DNA of 64,000 nucleotides. Source: Piscicola geometra (taxonomy: Eukaryota; Annelida; Clitellata; Hirudinida; Piscicolidae). Under the pieces are notes generated by a model. It made no database searches. It saw only the letters and a list, made by a program, of their open reading frames with translations, and was not told the origin of the DNA. The position numbers and the translations under genes are program-made. Every line of letters starts with the position of its first letter. Position 1 is the first letter of the stretch. Positions 45,534 through 59,849 of this stretch are shown here, piece after piece. Location: the NCBI GenBank assembly GCA_943735955.1, contig OX030958.1:5472626-5536625 (forward strand), read 5' to 3'.

Positions 45534-47786
45534 TTGTTGTAGATTTACTTACAGATAGTGAGGATTCGCTTTACACTTCTGTGCTGAAGTAATTTCGCTG
45601 TCCTTTGGCAGGCGTCATAATGGTTAATTTTGCCGTAATTATTTAGTTTTATAAAGTTTTCTTGGTTGCAATTTAGTTTTACAACTTATATATTGTTCTA
45701 ATTGAAACGCTAATTTTTTTGTTTTGAATTAAGTGATCATTTGATCGCGTGATTTGGCAGTCTAGAACACGACAGAACTAACATTAAAGAAAGCTAAACC
45801 CATGTGAGAACTCCTTGTGCTTGTGATAAGACTTAGTCTGAATGATTGGGAAGATTTCAATTTCGAAAAAATTGCTTGATTTACTTAAGTGAATGTCTTT
45901 CTGAAAATTTGATAAGTTAATGAAGTCATAACAAAAAAAAGCGTGCTGAAAACTAGATTCAGGGATAAATCAAGTATAATGGCAAAAAGAATAATAAAAA
46001 ACATATCAACATAAATATCATAAATAATAAACGATTAAATTAGCTCAAAAAATAGGATAGATTCTTTAAGAAAGAGAAACGAGTGTAAGTGAAAAGCCAA
46101 GGTTTAGAATAAAAGTATTAAAAAAGTATTTATCGAAAGACAAATAAATAAAGCGGAACGTGACGATTCGGAGACTGTGGCGTTAATAGGGCTTTAAATT
46201 ACCCGTCTTCTTGAATTGTCTTCTGCATTCTTTTTTTTCGCTTAGTAGCTCTGCTATAGTGATGAGTTTAAGTGGCAATCTGACAGCGTTTTCCCGTTTT
46301 AGATAGCAAGTGATTTTGTTCCATCTTTAAGGTTTTGTTTTGTTAGATTTTTCAATTATTAAATGGTTGCCCAAAGATTCTATGGCTTTTAGAAAATCTT
46401 TTAGTCGTATTTTTTAAACTCAAGCACTCACAATTTACATTTTTAAAATTAAAATTTTCAAATGGGCTTAAAGGATTAGAAAAAAACACTGAATACTAAA
46501 AAACCGGAATTCCCATTTGCCGTTTAAATGATTTGTATTTTACTCCTAGGTGATTCTATCGAAAAACTAGAGTGGATTCTATTATACAGCCTTCTTATAT
46601 TGAAGAAAGTTTAAACAAATTAATTTACGACATCTTACACTTTCAAATTTTTATTCTAAAATTTGAAAGTTATGTTTATGTGCGCTTAAACTTTTCCAAA
46701 ATATTCTTAAAACTCTCTAAATTAGTTAATACTAATTTGTTGTTCATTATTTCATCTGTTCTCTAAATTATTTCTTTTTGAGTTATTAAAACTTGAATCC
46801 TATGACAAAGTTTGTTAATGAAACTTTCGAAGACTTCAATGATTTAATGAACTTTGACCTTCAAATGCTTCCACTTGCACCTCTGACATTTAAAATAAAT
46901 CAATTAGAATGAGTTCTTGACGGGTTTGATTGCTTGATAAAAACTTAAACTCAATAAAAGAATTTGTAATCTAATAAAAATCGGTAATTCTGAGTATAAA
47001 CTGATTAAAACACGGATGAGAAGATTCATTCTCTTCTTCTGAAGTATCATTTGGCTGGAGAAAGAAGAAAAAGTCAAAAAGCAAATCAAACTTATCTTCT
47101 TTTTCTTCAAGAGTTTACTTCATTCTTGTAAAACAAATTAACTTCATCTTAGGAAAAATAGGAAAAAATAAGTTAAGTTCTGGGAAAAATAAATAAAGCT
47201 GTTTACGTTTAAGAGGTTTTAGAAAAAAGTAATATATAATTATAAAAATGGGTTTTTAGAGAATCAAAGAGCTTTGATTCAGAAAAGCTTCTTGATCTTA
47301 AACAACTTCATTATTTTTTCAATGATGACATTTTTTTAAAACAAAATCTTCAAGAAGGAGTCAAATATTTTGTAATTTTATTGTTAAATAATTTTTATAA
47401 GATCATAAATTCTCAAAAGCACAAATGTTAACAATTTCAAATGTAGCCACAGTTAATGAAAAAATAATAAAAACTTGTTTTTCAGTGAATTCCTTCGGTT
47501 TCTCGTCTTTGACTGGGAACTGAGTTATATTCCATTTTTTTGGATTTCTAGAACACTTCTCCGCACACCAACTGCCTATCTTGATCATCCTTTTGCTGTC
47601 ACCACATCGTTATCATGCTTTGACCTAATCCAACCACTCTATTTCCAACCGCTAAGACAACTAACACAACGTTATTCGCTTCAATGACCAGCAATTCTCT
47701 GCCACAAAAAACCCGAGTACCAATATTTTCTTTTTCCCTTATCTTTTTTTTTTTCTTCATCTTCATCGTTACAGTATCCATTGTCA
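45534..47786. other. Non-coding stretch
   Basis: AT-rich spacer without recognisable coding sequence. It includes the 3' flank of the minus-strand membrane-protein gene. Confidence 0.5.
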
Positions 47787-50700
47787 TCACACTGTAGCTA
47801 TTTTTAGAGCAGGAGAAAAAGGCTTGAGGCTGCTTGGAATTTCTTCGCCGTCACCCGCCCTCTTATTGCTTCTATTAACGCTATAAATATCACTGTTGTT
47901 TTTATTATTATTACTTTTATTTTCATTATTAGTAGTCTCGTTATTTTGCTCATTTTTATTATTTTTATCAGAAACTACGCTCATATTGGTGCCTTCGAAA
48001 CGATTGTTGGGGTCAGAAGCGTGGTTAAAATTGTTTTCGTTCGGAATCTCCAAGATGCTGGTGAGTGTGCTGTCGTGGCTGTCGTCGACGCCTTTTTCTG
48101 GCACCTTTTCGAAAAAGTATTTGGTCGATAAGATGGAATTGTGTATGGATCGCATCAATTGATCGTTTTCCTTCGCGTGCTTTTGTCGTAGATTATTTTG
48201 AGCTATTAAATCTTGACCGGGAAGATAAGAGAGAGAATTTTGTTTTTGTTGATTTTGTTGTTGTTGTTGATGAAAAAGTTTGAGTTTGGGGTGTATGGTG
48301 TTGGAATTGAAAAGTTGTTGAGGCTCAAAAGTTGAACTTTGGTTATGTGGTAGCGTTGCGAAGTGTGTAGTTTGGTTGTTTTCGTGGTGTGGGTTGGTCT
48401 CTAAGATGCGAACGTGTTTTTGTTCTGGGTTTTTGTGGTTTGAAAGAATGGAAGGTCTGAGTTGCATATTGTTGCAGTCGCTGTAGTACTTTCTGTTAAC
48501 AAAGTTCTCAGGGTTGTTGAGCTTGGTGAGACTTGAAGAACCATTGTACACATACTCTTCATCCAAGCACTGGGAAAAGGAAGAAGTGACATCGTTGTTA
48601 CAATGACCTCTCAGCATCTGCAATGGAGCTGCCTTCGCATTGGAGCCATCATCGGCACTGCTTGTTCTCCGTTGCAGCAAAGAGTGGCACTTTAAGTTTT
48701 TTTTCTTTTTTTTTGTTAGCACAACCACTTTGAGAATGAACTTGAAAAGGTGGATTGAAACGAGGTACACGAGGGTGGCTAGAACCATGACGAGAGCCAA
48801 CGTTCTACTTCTCCTCACGCCATCTTCTATCTCCTTGACCACCTTCTTCAACACTGCATGCACTCTTGCCAACTCGTGGATACTCACCAGTTGGGTGTCA
48901 TTCAGGCGACTTTCATTTTTTCGAGAGTTGCTGCACGGAGAGTTTGAGAGGTTGATGAAGGAGTGTTCGGATGGCAGGTCTGTGGCAGTGCGGTCTTGAG
49001 AATCGTAAGTACCCTGCTGGATTTTGAAGTTTTGCTCTAAGTTCACGTGTGACGAGTATGAGTTCTGGATGTTTTGAGTCGAAAAGTATGTTTGCTCTTC
49101 TTTCGAATTTGAAACGAAGCTGCGTGAGTTCAAGCTAGTGTTTTTGTTGAACTTTGATTGATGATTTTTATGGTTCAAATCAGTATTAAAATTCAAGTTA
49201 TTTTCATTACTAGGAAAAAAAAATTTGTTATTTGTAAAAGCATAATTATGATTTTTCTGTGACTTGGAATCAAGTTTCGATTGAATGTTTTCTTCGTGCC
49301 GATCTCCACTTTGTCTGCCCATCCTGCCCTTTACTCCCATCAGGAGATAATCAAACTCAGAATTAATTTCTCTCCGGCAGTTGGTGAGGCCAGGGAAGAA
49401 AGCTCTGTGGTCCGCTGTCCTCCACTCCCGAGGCAACACTCTACCCTGCAGAATCCACGCTGGAGGGTTGTATGAGTTTTCTGGAGGTTTTTCACTGGTG
49501 GTGGTTGGATTTTCTTGATCGACTGGATAAGGAGTGGTTGGAGTTGTAGTTGGTGATGTGAGTTGGTATTCAAATGGAGATTCGTAGACTGGAAATGTTT
49601 GTCGGTAGAGACGAAAAAAAGCTTCGGCGGCGAAGGAATAGTTGGAGTAGTTGAGAGTCTCTCGTTTGCTGAGACAAGCTACCGAGTGGTACGCCGTGCA
49701 GAGGGCCTGTTCCGCGCCCAGGTAGTTGAGACAAGTGAGCAGGTAGTTGTGCGCTTGCAAGAGGTGTCGTGTTACATCTGTGTTCTCTGAGCAAAAGAAG
49801 TTACGATTTTTAGTGAAATGTTTTTATTTTGTTCATACAATTCTCTAAAATAATTTTTTCATACATAAAAATATATATTATTCAAAATGTAAAAAAAAAA
49901 CAAATACGAGATCAAAAAAGCTTACTTTTAATGGCTTGCAGATCAATAGCAAATGTGAAAAACGACGGGAGAAGTGAGAGGGCGGAAGGGGGCGAGAAAG
50001 ACACCAAAATGGGTGACTCTCCACGGTTTATCCACACTAAAAGAGAGTCTATAAGATCTGTGTAGAAGTTGATTTCATCAGCAAAGTACGTCCAGCTTTG
50101 TATGTCAGAACGATGATCGTTAAGAAAGTTGATGAAGATGAATCGTGATCTGAACACCGATTGGGACGAAGAGAACGAGAACTGCGATTCGAAAACTTTC
50201 TTCTGAATTCGCCATTTTTGATCTTCTTCTTCTTGTTCTTGTTCAAACGTGTTTCCAGGCCATTGGTAAAAAGAGTCCAATATGGAGTTGACTCTGGACC
50301 TGGCAAGCTCCATCTCATACTTCATTTCTTGTCTAAGATCCTCGTTCTTCGCCGTGATGAAGCTGATCGTGGTTTCTAAGGAAGAGTGAAAGAACGGTTC
50401 TTATCTTATGTTTAAATCTAATTCGAACTTGAATTGAATTATTTGCGTCTATAATGTAAATAAAATAAATGGATTTGACCTATTTTCAATGAATGAATCC
50501 CCTGAAAGAGTTCTGAATAACGACGCGTATTGTTTGCATTTTTGGATGGAGCCTTGGGTTTCAAAGCGTTCAATGCAGCGTTATGATTGTGAACGCCGTT
50601 AATCTTTTTAAACCGCTACAGAATTTTATATTTATTTCTTTGAATTTAAACTATTTAACAAAATTTATATTCTGTTATTTTAGATTTTACCTTTTGTAAA

Positions 50701-53475
50701 GATGAATTTTTAATTAGTGCGTATTTTTTCACAGAAACCAGAATGGCTAGCATTAAAGAGATATCAGGGGAGATGGATAACTAATGTCCTGCATTCGATC
50801 TTCAACTTTTTAGTGTTTTGAACTTTAAGCTTGATTTCTTTACTGATTTGAAGCTTTTTGAAAATGTTTAATATTTAAAAAAAAATTTTGAACTGGCTTA
50901 AATCTTTCAGTTTCAAAAATGAATCTTTATTTTCTAACAAAATAATCACTTTACATTTTTTTGTCCAAAATAAAATATTTAACAAAATGAAATCATTTTT
51001 AGCTATTAGGGTTTTAATGATTCATATTAAAATGCTTTAACCGAAAAATCTTTTTTTTAAAAATTGACTTCGAGAAATACGTTTTCATTCCTTTAATAAC
51101 TTTTTATTGAATACATTATAATACATTTTTGGCAAACACTTTTGAGAAATTGCTTCAGGTTGATAAATAAAGAAAAGAGTTCGTTTTTTGAACAAACTTT
51201 TTTCAAATTACTGAAAACTGGAAAACAGGCACAAATATTTCAATAGAAATTCTTTTCAGAAAATGTTGGTTGTCTTTACGAATGTATTCTTTATAGATTT
51301 ATTAACCATCTGTTTAAGCTCGTGCATTAACGATTGTCTATTGCATGGATGCCAAATGCTCACATTTGCACAAACAAAAAAAACTCTGGGTCCAAGAAAT
51401 TTAATTATTATTGATAGATTGAAGCAATCTACTGAAGTCAAAAACAATATTGAGTGCATTGAAATTCTTCATTTTTAAAGACCATTCCCACAAGAATATT
51501 CCGAGAAAAAGGCATGAAACAACCATGTCAGACCATTAAATAGACAGTACTTTCACGAAAAAACACTCAGCCGTAACTCAAGCATTCTACGCATCAACGA
51601 CATCCCTTGGAAAGCAGCAGGCTCAACTGCTCCCTCGCCTTCAGTCGCAACAAACCACGATTTACGCAGCGTGCCAGCGTTTTTGACCCCGTCTCATAAA
51701 CAGCTGAATGTACGTACCCATAAACAAATACGAAAAAAGTGTATCGACATGTCTGTCCATATGGCTATTGGATAATTCCTGCAAAAAAGACTTTGTGCAC
51801 ACGCTTGTATTTATTTATTCATTAATTTTTACGTGTGCATGGCCATTCTTTGGCGATTTTATTCCAGGCGTTAAAGCATCCTCCGTCTGTTAAGCTCACG
51901 CTATCGGTGAAACTTATTATTTTTGTTTCTAAAACTTTTTCCCATACTATTTCAAACACACTCAAAAATATGAATCAGTGAAGAAAATTTTTAGAAAATG
52001 TAAAACAGCATTAGTTATTGTCTAATTAAATTTATCCGAACCGTTCATTTAAGAGATATATTCTAAACTTTTAATTGGACAAATGAACTATATCTGACTA
52101 CATTAAGAAAATAATTTTTTATAACATTTTCAGTCTAAGGTTTCAATCAGTTTTTTTAAGTCAGTTGGAAAATCTTTGAAATGTAATTTCGTCTCTAGAG
52201 TTTTGAAGTGGAAACTTTGATTTAAATATTTTTACAAAAATCTTCCTCAAATTAAGTCCGAAATAATTTTTAATAAAATTGATGAGCGATGCAGCCAATA
52301 ACATGTATTTTAAAGCAGTTTGTCAATCTGACTACAGGCATAACGAGCATGTCATCAAGGATTTTTCAGTCCCTAACTGACATCCATCAAGCTGAAGTGT
52401 GAATTAATTTTTGAGTTATTCTCTCAGAAGATTTATAAGTATTGTTCATATGAAAGAATTGAGTATATCAATCAAAAGAATTGCTTCTTTTTCGATCGTT
52501 TTTTTCTCTTTATTTCAAAGTAATAAATAAATAGGAATTGAAAAAATTGTCAGTGTTAGCCACTGCAAAGAATTCGAACACCTAAAAACCTAAAAAGATG
52601 CAAAATTTATTATTAAATATATATAAATAAATCAATAAAACTTCAAATATCCTAAATTATTGTTAATTAGGTTGTAAACGATAGATATAATTACAGGAAA
52701 GAATTGAAACTTGGAAATTTCATCATGAACAACTTGCATAATTGCCGTTTCATACGGTTCATTGTTACGCATGAGAGTTTTATTCCATATTTTATACCTA
52801 AAGTATTTAAAAGAACTCGAAGCCTCATAATACATTTTCAAACTAGAAACGTGACCATTTTGGTTTGAAAAGTCTAAAATCTTTTTCACTTTGAAAAAGT
52901 AGAATAAAGAAGGAATAATTTATTTTAATTACATTTATTTTAGTTTGTCAATTAAATTTTAGTTAGAGTTTATGCTTCAAAAAATGACTTTATTTAACAA
53001 CTTTAAACAAATAATAACTCAGTCAGGTATTTTTAAAGTTTTTTTAAACTTTATCTTTTTACTTAAAAACAAAAACAGTATTATTTATGGATGAATATTC
53101 AAGGTGTGCCACTCGTTATTAAGATAGATTGTGAATGGCAGGTGCAAAGTACAATTTTAATTTATTTTTAACAACGGTAATTTGTAGAAAACTTCAGCAA
53201 AGCTGACAAAGACACTGTGCAAATTGTTTTTCTGAAAACAATAAATAAAAGTCTATATTCGAAAAATTCTTAAAAGTTTAAAAAAAAAAAAATATTATAA
53301 AAATGAAAGTTTCGAAAAACCTCGTTCGGTATTGAGGGCGACGATGAGACGGGTAGTGGAAATGACTTCGTGACTGAAGACTCTCTCACTGTTCTCCAGC
53401 TCTTTCAGCGACTGTCGTGATGTTTGCGTGGTGTAACTGGGGTGGTGGGTGATTGGAGTTGTTGCTGTGGTGCTC
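47787..53475 (-). CDS. Unrecognised single-pass membrane protein, 5' end missing
   Basis: Three exons in transcript order: 53475-53321, 50375-49926 and 49786-47787, joined in phase 1 at both junctions; acceptors TTCTAG, CCTTAG and GCTCAG are good. About 867 residues are visible. The N-terminal part is helical and mixed (KELENSERVFSHEVISTTRL, then SWTYFADEINFYTDLIDSLL), followed by a Cys-containing segment (LNYLGAEQALCTAYHSVACL) and a Thr/Pro stretch. One hydrophobic helix (ALVMVLATLVYLVSIHLFKF) is followed by Lys5, fixing a cytosolic C-terminal tail; that tail is Asn/Gln-rich. The helical ectodomain could form a receptor-like fold, but I recognise no family. The start exon must lie above 53475; a minus-strand frame at 57517-57400 (beginning MPSHHGMLLYLAFLAV) is a possible signal-peptide exon but does not join in phase directly. 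Confidence 0.7.
50400..53300. other. Probable large intron of the minus-strand membrane-protein gene
   Basis: It lies between exons 53475-53321 and 50375-49926. AT-rich; small ORFs (51256-51478, 52632-52889) show no motifs. Confidence 0.5.
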
Positions 53476-54504
53476 CTAGAAGCAGAAGGTTGATGCAATA
53501 AGTTAAGATTCAAAGCAAATGCAAATAAGTTTAGAGAATCCTGTGAGCGTATAAAAGGCTTGGCTCCCAACAATGCTCTAAGCTAACATCATTACTGCAA
53601 TGCAATATATTTCTTTTTTTCTTTTTAAACAATTAATTTAAAAAGAAAACTTGCTTGTTTGAAAAGTTAGAATACCATTTTTTCTTAAAATATTAACAGC
53701 ACGAAATGACAAAAACATCTTTTAAAAATGGCTTCCGCAAGAAGCCTTTTCAACTGATCTCAGAAAAATAGTTTGCTACTTTTTGTATCTAACAGCTGTC
53801 AAAAAATTTTACTTTTAAAAATATCTTTATTGATGTACACCAGTCTTTCTTTTCATCATGCCTGCTTCATTCTTAACATTTTTTTCTATCAAAAAACGTT
53901 GAATGAGCAAACCTTTTAGATACCATTTGCAAACCTACAAAAAGTACATTCGCTTCTTTAAAAAATACTTTTTACGCTTTGATTTAATGCTTTTTCACAA
54001 GAGATTGCCTTCTAAAACAGCTACATAGCATGGAAGATTTGAGGCTGCTTCTTAAATTTATGCAAACTCACATATCGCAATGGTATAAAATTTTGATTAG
54101 CATTGTTTTCATAATGGTTTGAAAATTTATTTAAAAAACGAATCTGATTTTCTGTTTTTTTATATGCAAGGCATGAAGATGGTCTTTGAGGCATTCTTTG
54201 TTATAGTGAAAAGGTTTATTGTAGACGTATGCCCCTATGATGAGATGAAAGAAGCTTTGTATTTATGTGCTATTTGTGATAAGGAAAGTGCAATATGCAA
54301 CTAAAACCTTGTAGTGCAGCAAATATTACATTAATAGAAAAACATTTAATTTTAAATTTCCGTTATAAATTGGGTTAACCTATTAATGTCCAATGCTCCC
54401 ATTTGGGATCAAGAATACGACATCACTTGGCGCAGATATCAAATGAATATAAAACAATTTCATGATTTATTTATTTATTTGACGGTTTTTTAATCAGTCT
54501 ATTC

Positions 54505-55985
54505 TAGGGCGAGAGAGGCATAAGTAGGCAAAAAAGCGAAAAATTGGAAATTCGTTACGTCCACTTGGAATATGATTTACCAGGTTATTTCATGAATATT
54601 TAATATTGGTACTTTTGATGAAGCCCCCCCCCCTTCCACCCCCAAAAAACTAAATCGAAGATTCAGGCTTAAGCCTCAGCGTTTTCAAGAAAGAAGAAAT
54701 CATGAGATAACTTAATTTATTCAAATTTTACGATAATAAGGTTACATAATTTAATGATTAATGTAATATAAAATTATAAATATTATAAACAAATAGTTTT
54801 GCCGCCCACACTACAATGGGCTTCAGCATAAAGTTCTGAAATTAGTTGAAACGGATATGAGGATATATCAGGTTTTAAAAAGTTTTATGGTAGAAATAAA
54901 CGTTTATAGAAAATTTTTAGTTTAGTTGGACATGCATTTGACATGTGTCTTTAAATGATGGCTCCTGAGCTCAGCCAAACCCTGGAATAGATTCAATGAG
55001 TTTCTTCTCTACCTTGAGCAAAGAATGGTATCCAATGGGCTGTTTTTTTTACAAAGACAACAATTTTTGGTTTTTTCATAGCAACAACAGTTTTATTTCC
55101 TACTTCAGTAATTTCAATGAGTCCTCAAACCAGAATCCACAGCTAAACAATCGCCTTGTCTGTCTAGAAAGAAAAGTTATGGAACCTCCCTATTTCAAGT
55201 TGTTCTGGGGGTTTTTCTATGTTTGGATGTACACTTGATGACAAAAGCAGCACTTGACTACATTTATATGTTATTTCTCTTATGCGCCCCATCTCAAGAC
55301 GATTTTACATAGGCAAAAGAGAGACTAGGACATTGATGAAGAGGCCTTACCTATGGAGTACCCAATCAGTGAGCAGGCTTCTGAAATCGATGACATTCTT
55401 GTTTACAACCTTGGAATAGAAAGGTAGTGTGGTAAGGTAAACCATAGAATAAAAAACTAGTAAATTGAATGCAGTCAGTAGATCCATCATCCTATAAAAG
55501 AGCTAGCTGCCTAGAGATGAACAGATTCCGTCTTTCGGAGGCTTCAAAGTAACGGGTCAAGCAAAAAAAGTCAAACCTTAACTAGAGTTAAAGAAAGAAA
55601 GCTAAATTTTGTTAAAGCTAAAATTTAAAAAAAAGCTCGTTCATAGAAAAAGCGAAAAAGACTTGAACTGTTATGTTTGTTGAAATCAAGAGATAATCCT
55701 TTCACTAAAAATAAAGAAAAAAATTAGAAATAAAAGTATCAACCAAGAAAGATTTAAATATTAAACAAACAAAAAAGTGTAAAAAGGTTTACAAAAATGT
55801 GTTTTTCTAGTGAATAAAAGGTTTAAAATCTCCCAGTTTGTGTGTTTTTTTCAATCACGGGTGGGGGAAGGGGTTATTTTTGACATAAAAAATTATTATT
55901 TGTGTCAAACTTTTTGTATTGTTAGTGTTAATTATGTCCTTAGTGGACTTTTTAAAAAATTTTAATCGATGATTATGCCCCCTCC
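54505..55985. mobile_element. Dispersed repeat, copy 2 (about 1.5 kb)
   Basis: Second copy of the repeat at 41325-42800, same orientation, with small indels. Its ORF (54996-55238) is colinear with that of copy 1 (41772-42077), sharing MSFFSTLSKE and EPPYFKLFW, but neither resembles a known transposase. The right end reads TTATGCCCCCTCCCTACTAT, the inverse of the copy-1 left end. Confidence 0.7.
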
Positions 55986-56599
55986 CTACTATGTCATTTC
56001 CGCTTTCGTCACTGCTGACATCACCTATCATTAGTTCGTAAAAGTCGAATTAAAAAATGTTATGTTGCATTGAGTCTAGCGACAAAAAATGTTCAAGTTT
56101 TCAATTTTTAGTATTTGAAGAGACTTTATTCTAGTTTCTTTTCAGTGAAAAATTTTCATAATTATTTTGCTTCAAGTGATAAAATTGAATATTTTTATTG
56201 GTTGATCTTAAGTAGGAACACTATGCAAAAGCGCTGCTATGTCCCTTTGTGTAAAATTTTAAAAGATTCATTTTTCTTTAATTCAATTTTCTTTTTATAG
56301 AGCAAACAATCTTTTGCAATCATCGTTTAGTCAAAATAATTAAAGTAATTAAAGTTGTTTTACAAGTTATTTACATTAGGTGAAGCCACTTAAAAGGAAA
56401 TACTTGCTGGCCGGAGCCTATATAGAGTAAGAAAATCATGTAGACTTCGAAGGTCTGTCAGAAGCCATCAATTATCTCACTGACGAATTAGGCTTTTATA
56501 TAGTTCTCTTTACAACAATGACTGTAGATGCACAGTTTGACAAGGATGAATTTGATGATGATAATCTTTTGCCATTTCAATTGCCACGTGAGACTCTTG

Positions 56600-56690
56600 A
56601 ATAAGTTGCAGTTTGAGTCAAAATTGAATCCGTGACCTATGGCTAAAAGCCGCGAGTCATTAACTCAGCCACCCTCTCCCCCAAACGGAG
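56600..56690 (-). repeat. tRNA-derived SINE-like unit
   Basis: Minus strand: box-A-like TGGCTGAGTTAATGACTCGC (56671-56652) and box-B-like GGATTCAATTTTG (56631-56619). The head resembles tRNA-Ser/Leu type sequences but lacks a clean acceptor stem. Confidence 0.55.
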
Positions 56691-56699
56691 AGTATAACC

Positions 56700-58490
56700 T
56701 CGTAGAACTCTTTAAATCATTTTTCAACTTCAATCTCTCAAATGAATTTTCATTAATGTTTATTTTTCTTTTTGTCTTTTAAACTCAATTATTTTCCCTA
56801 AATTATTCACAGCCTGTTTACAAGTATTCAAATCCCTGCAGTCTGCTCCGCCGCGTTTGAATGCTCTGAGCAGACGACGAAAAATCTCGTGGTCTTTCGT
56901 GCTTTCTATTCACTTTCGATAGAATTCATAAGTTTTTTGAAGTGTGAAAACTGATGAAAATTCTGAAGCGTGAAAAATTGAAATTGAAAAATTGAAATTG
57001 AATTCGTCTACGCGAGCATACAACTCGCTTGTGGCTCTGTTTACAAAGTTGATTTATGCTTGCTCAAAAAATAAATTTCTGTTTTAAAATTCAATGAATT
57101 GAAAGTATTAACAAATTTAAAAACTTTAAAATATTAAAAAGTAGTTAAATATACTTTTTTAAATTTTAAATTAGAACTGAAAAATACTTTAAAGAATATT
57201 TTCGTTTTCTTCAAATTTTAAATATAATCAATTGGAAAATGTTAACCAATAAAATCAAATTATAACTATGGAATAAATCACATTCAACTATAATAATATT
57301 AATTTTATCCATTCATACTTTTACTCTATTCCATAAATATTCCCAAACAAAGGAGTGTTTAAAATATTAAAACTATCACAATTGCTTCTAAGAAACTAAA
57401 GCTGTGGAGGAAATCTGAGTAGATAAAAAGCGAAATGTTTTTTTCCGGAATGGAATCCACAGCAAGGAAGGCGAGATACAGCAACATGCCATGGTGGCTG
57501 GGCATCTTTATTGCACAGATGTGCAGAATTATGTAAAACATAAAGTCTCAAATTACGCCACACAGGCGCTACGAAAACAGTTCAAAAAACACACACACCA
57601 TGCACCAAGAGTGACGCTAATGAACACAGATAACACTGTGCTAAACACATGTAGCACTGCTACATACATTTTAGCACAAAAGCATCTTTCAGACTCACAT
57701 TCCTTCCCTCCCTCACAACTACTCAAACAACACTTCAAAAACAATGACATCTTTAAAATATAAACTAAGACAGCGATGAAAAGTTTTAACATTTTGAAAA
57801 AGCTGCCAATATTTAAAACGTCACAAAACTGCGATTCTTGACAATCTTTCAATAAATTATGCGCCTTCTATAACCACTTCAAGAAAGAAAACTTAAAATT
57901 ATAAAAATCTTCAACTATTTAAATATTTTTTCAAAATAGACAACGACTCAACATTCCGGCAAAAAGATGCGATCCATTTTTGCAACATGATCCATTTTTG
58001 CAACATTTCTAAAGCCAACACCGTTTAGAACGATAAAGACGGGATTACCGTTGCAAGCAGACCCTAATTAGAAGGAAGACCAGCAAAGGCAATGTTCGCA
58101 TCCATAAAAATGTTCAACGTTGAATTTTCTACATTTAAATAAAAATTTCAACACAATATTGAATACATTTTTTGAACCGGCTAAAAAGAAAAAAGATTTT
58201 ACTTTTAAATTATAATTTTTATCACAAATTTTAAACTAGTTAAAAACTTGTTTGCCTTAGACGAAAAAACACTAATTCGTGGTTTCCGATATAATTTTAA
58301 AGACCTTAAAACATTAGTTTCAGACCATCCATGCACGAATTCATCCAAGGACACACAGCAAGATTCATACATGCACACGCACAGACAAAGACAAAGTCAA
58401 TTACGAAGCTTTTTTTTTTACAAGCATTGTGTTTTGAAAACCAGCCCACCAAAGTTTATTCTCCGCGAGCACCACTAAACAAGGCAATCT
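56700..58490. other. Stretch with weak ORFs only
   Basis: AT-rich. Minus-strand frames at 57541-57359 and 57852-57553 are hydrophobic and could be exons of a membrane protein, but I find no consistent splice phases to a neighbour. Confidence 0.35.
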
Positions 58491-58528
58491 GATCCACAAA
58501 TGCCTCTTACGACCACCCTGAGTCACAA

Positions 58529-59576
<1,048 letters not shown>

Positions 59577-59639
59577 CTGTGACCGTTGTTGTGACCGCAC
59601 GAAAGTGCACGAGTGAGCACGAGAAAGTATGAAAATATT

Positions 59640-59845
59640 CTTGTGTAATAATAATATTAATAATAATAATAATGACGAGCATTATTATAGTGGCGTATAG
59701 CCCGAACAGGCTTCGAGGCCACTTAGGCAGCATATTTACATTTGCGCCTATGGGTTACTAGGGCATTGGTTGCACTTGAACCTTGGACCTTTCATTATTG
59801 GTCAAACCGAGAGTCGTTACCGACTCGGCTACACGTTCACCATTA
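59640..59845 (-). repeat. tRNA-derived SINE with A/T-rich tail
   Basis: Minus strand: box A TAGCCGAGTCGGT (59831-59819) and box B GGTTCAAGTGC (59782-59772), then a body containing GAAGCCTGTTCGGGCTATAC (about 59719-59694) and an (ATT)n-like tail at 59677-59645. Head, body and simple-repeat tail are all present. Confidence 0.7.
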
Positions 59846-59849
59846 AAAA

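Noticed and set aside
59770..59835. Functional tRNA gene
   Set aside because: Box A and box B are present, but acceptor and anticodon stems do not pair well and a SINE body and tail follow.
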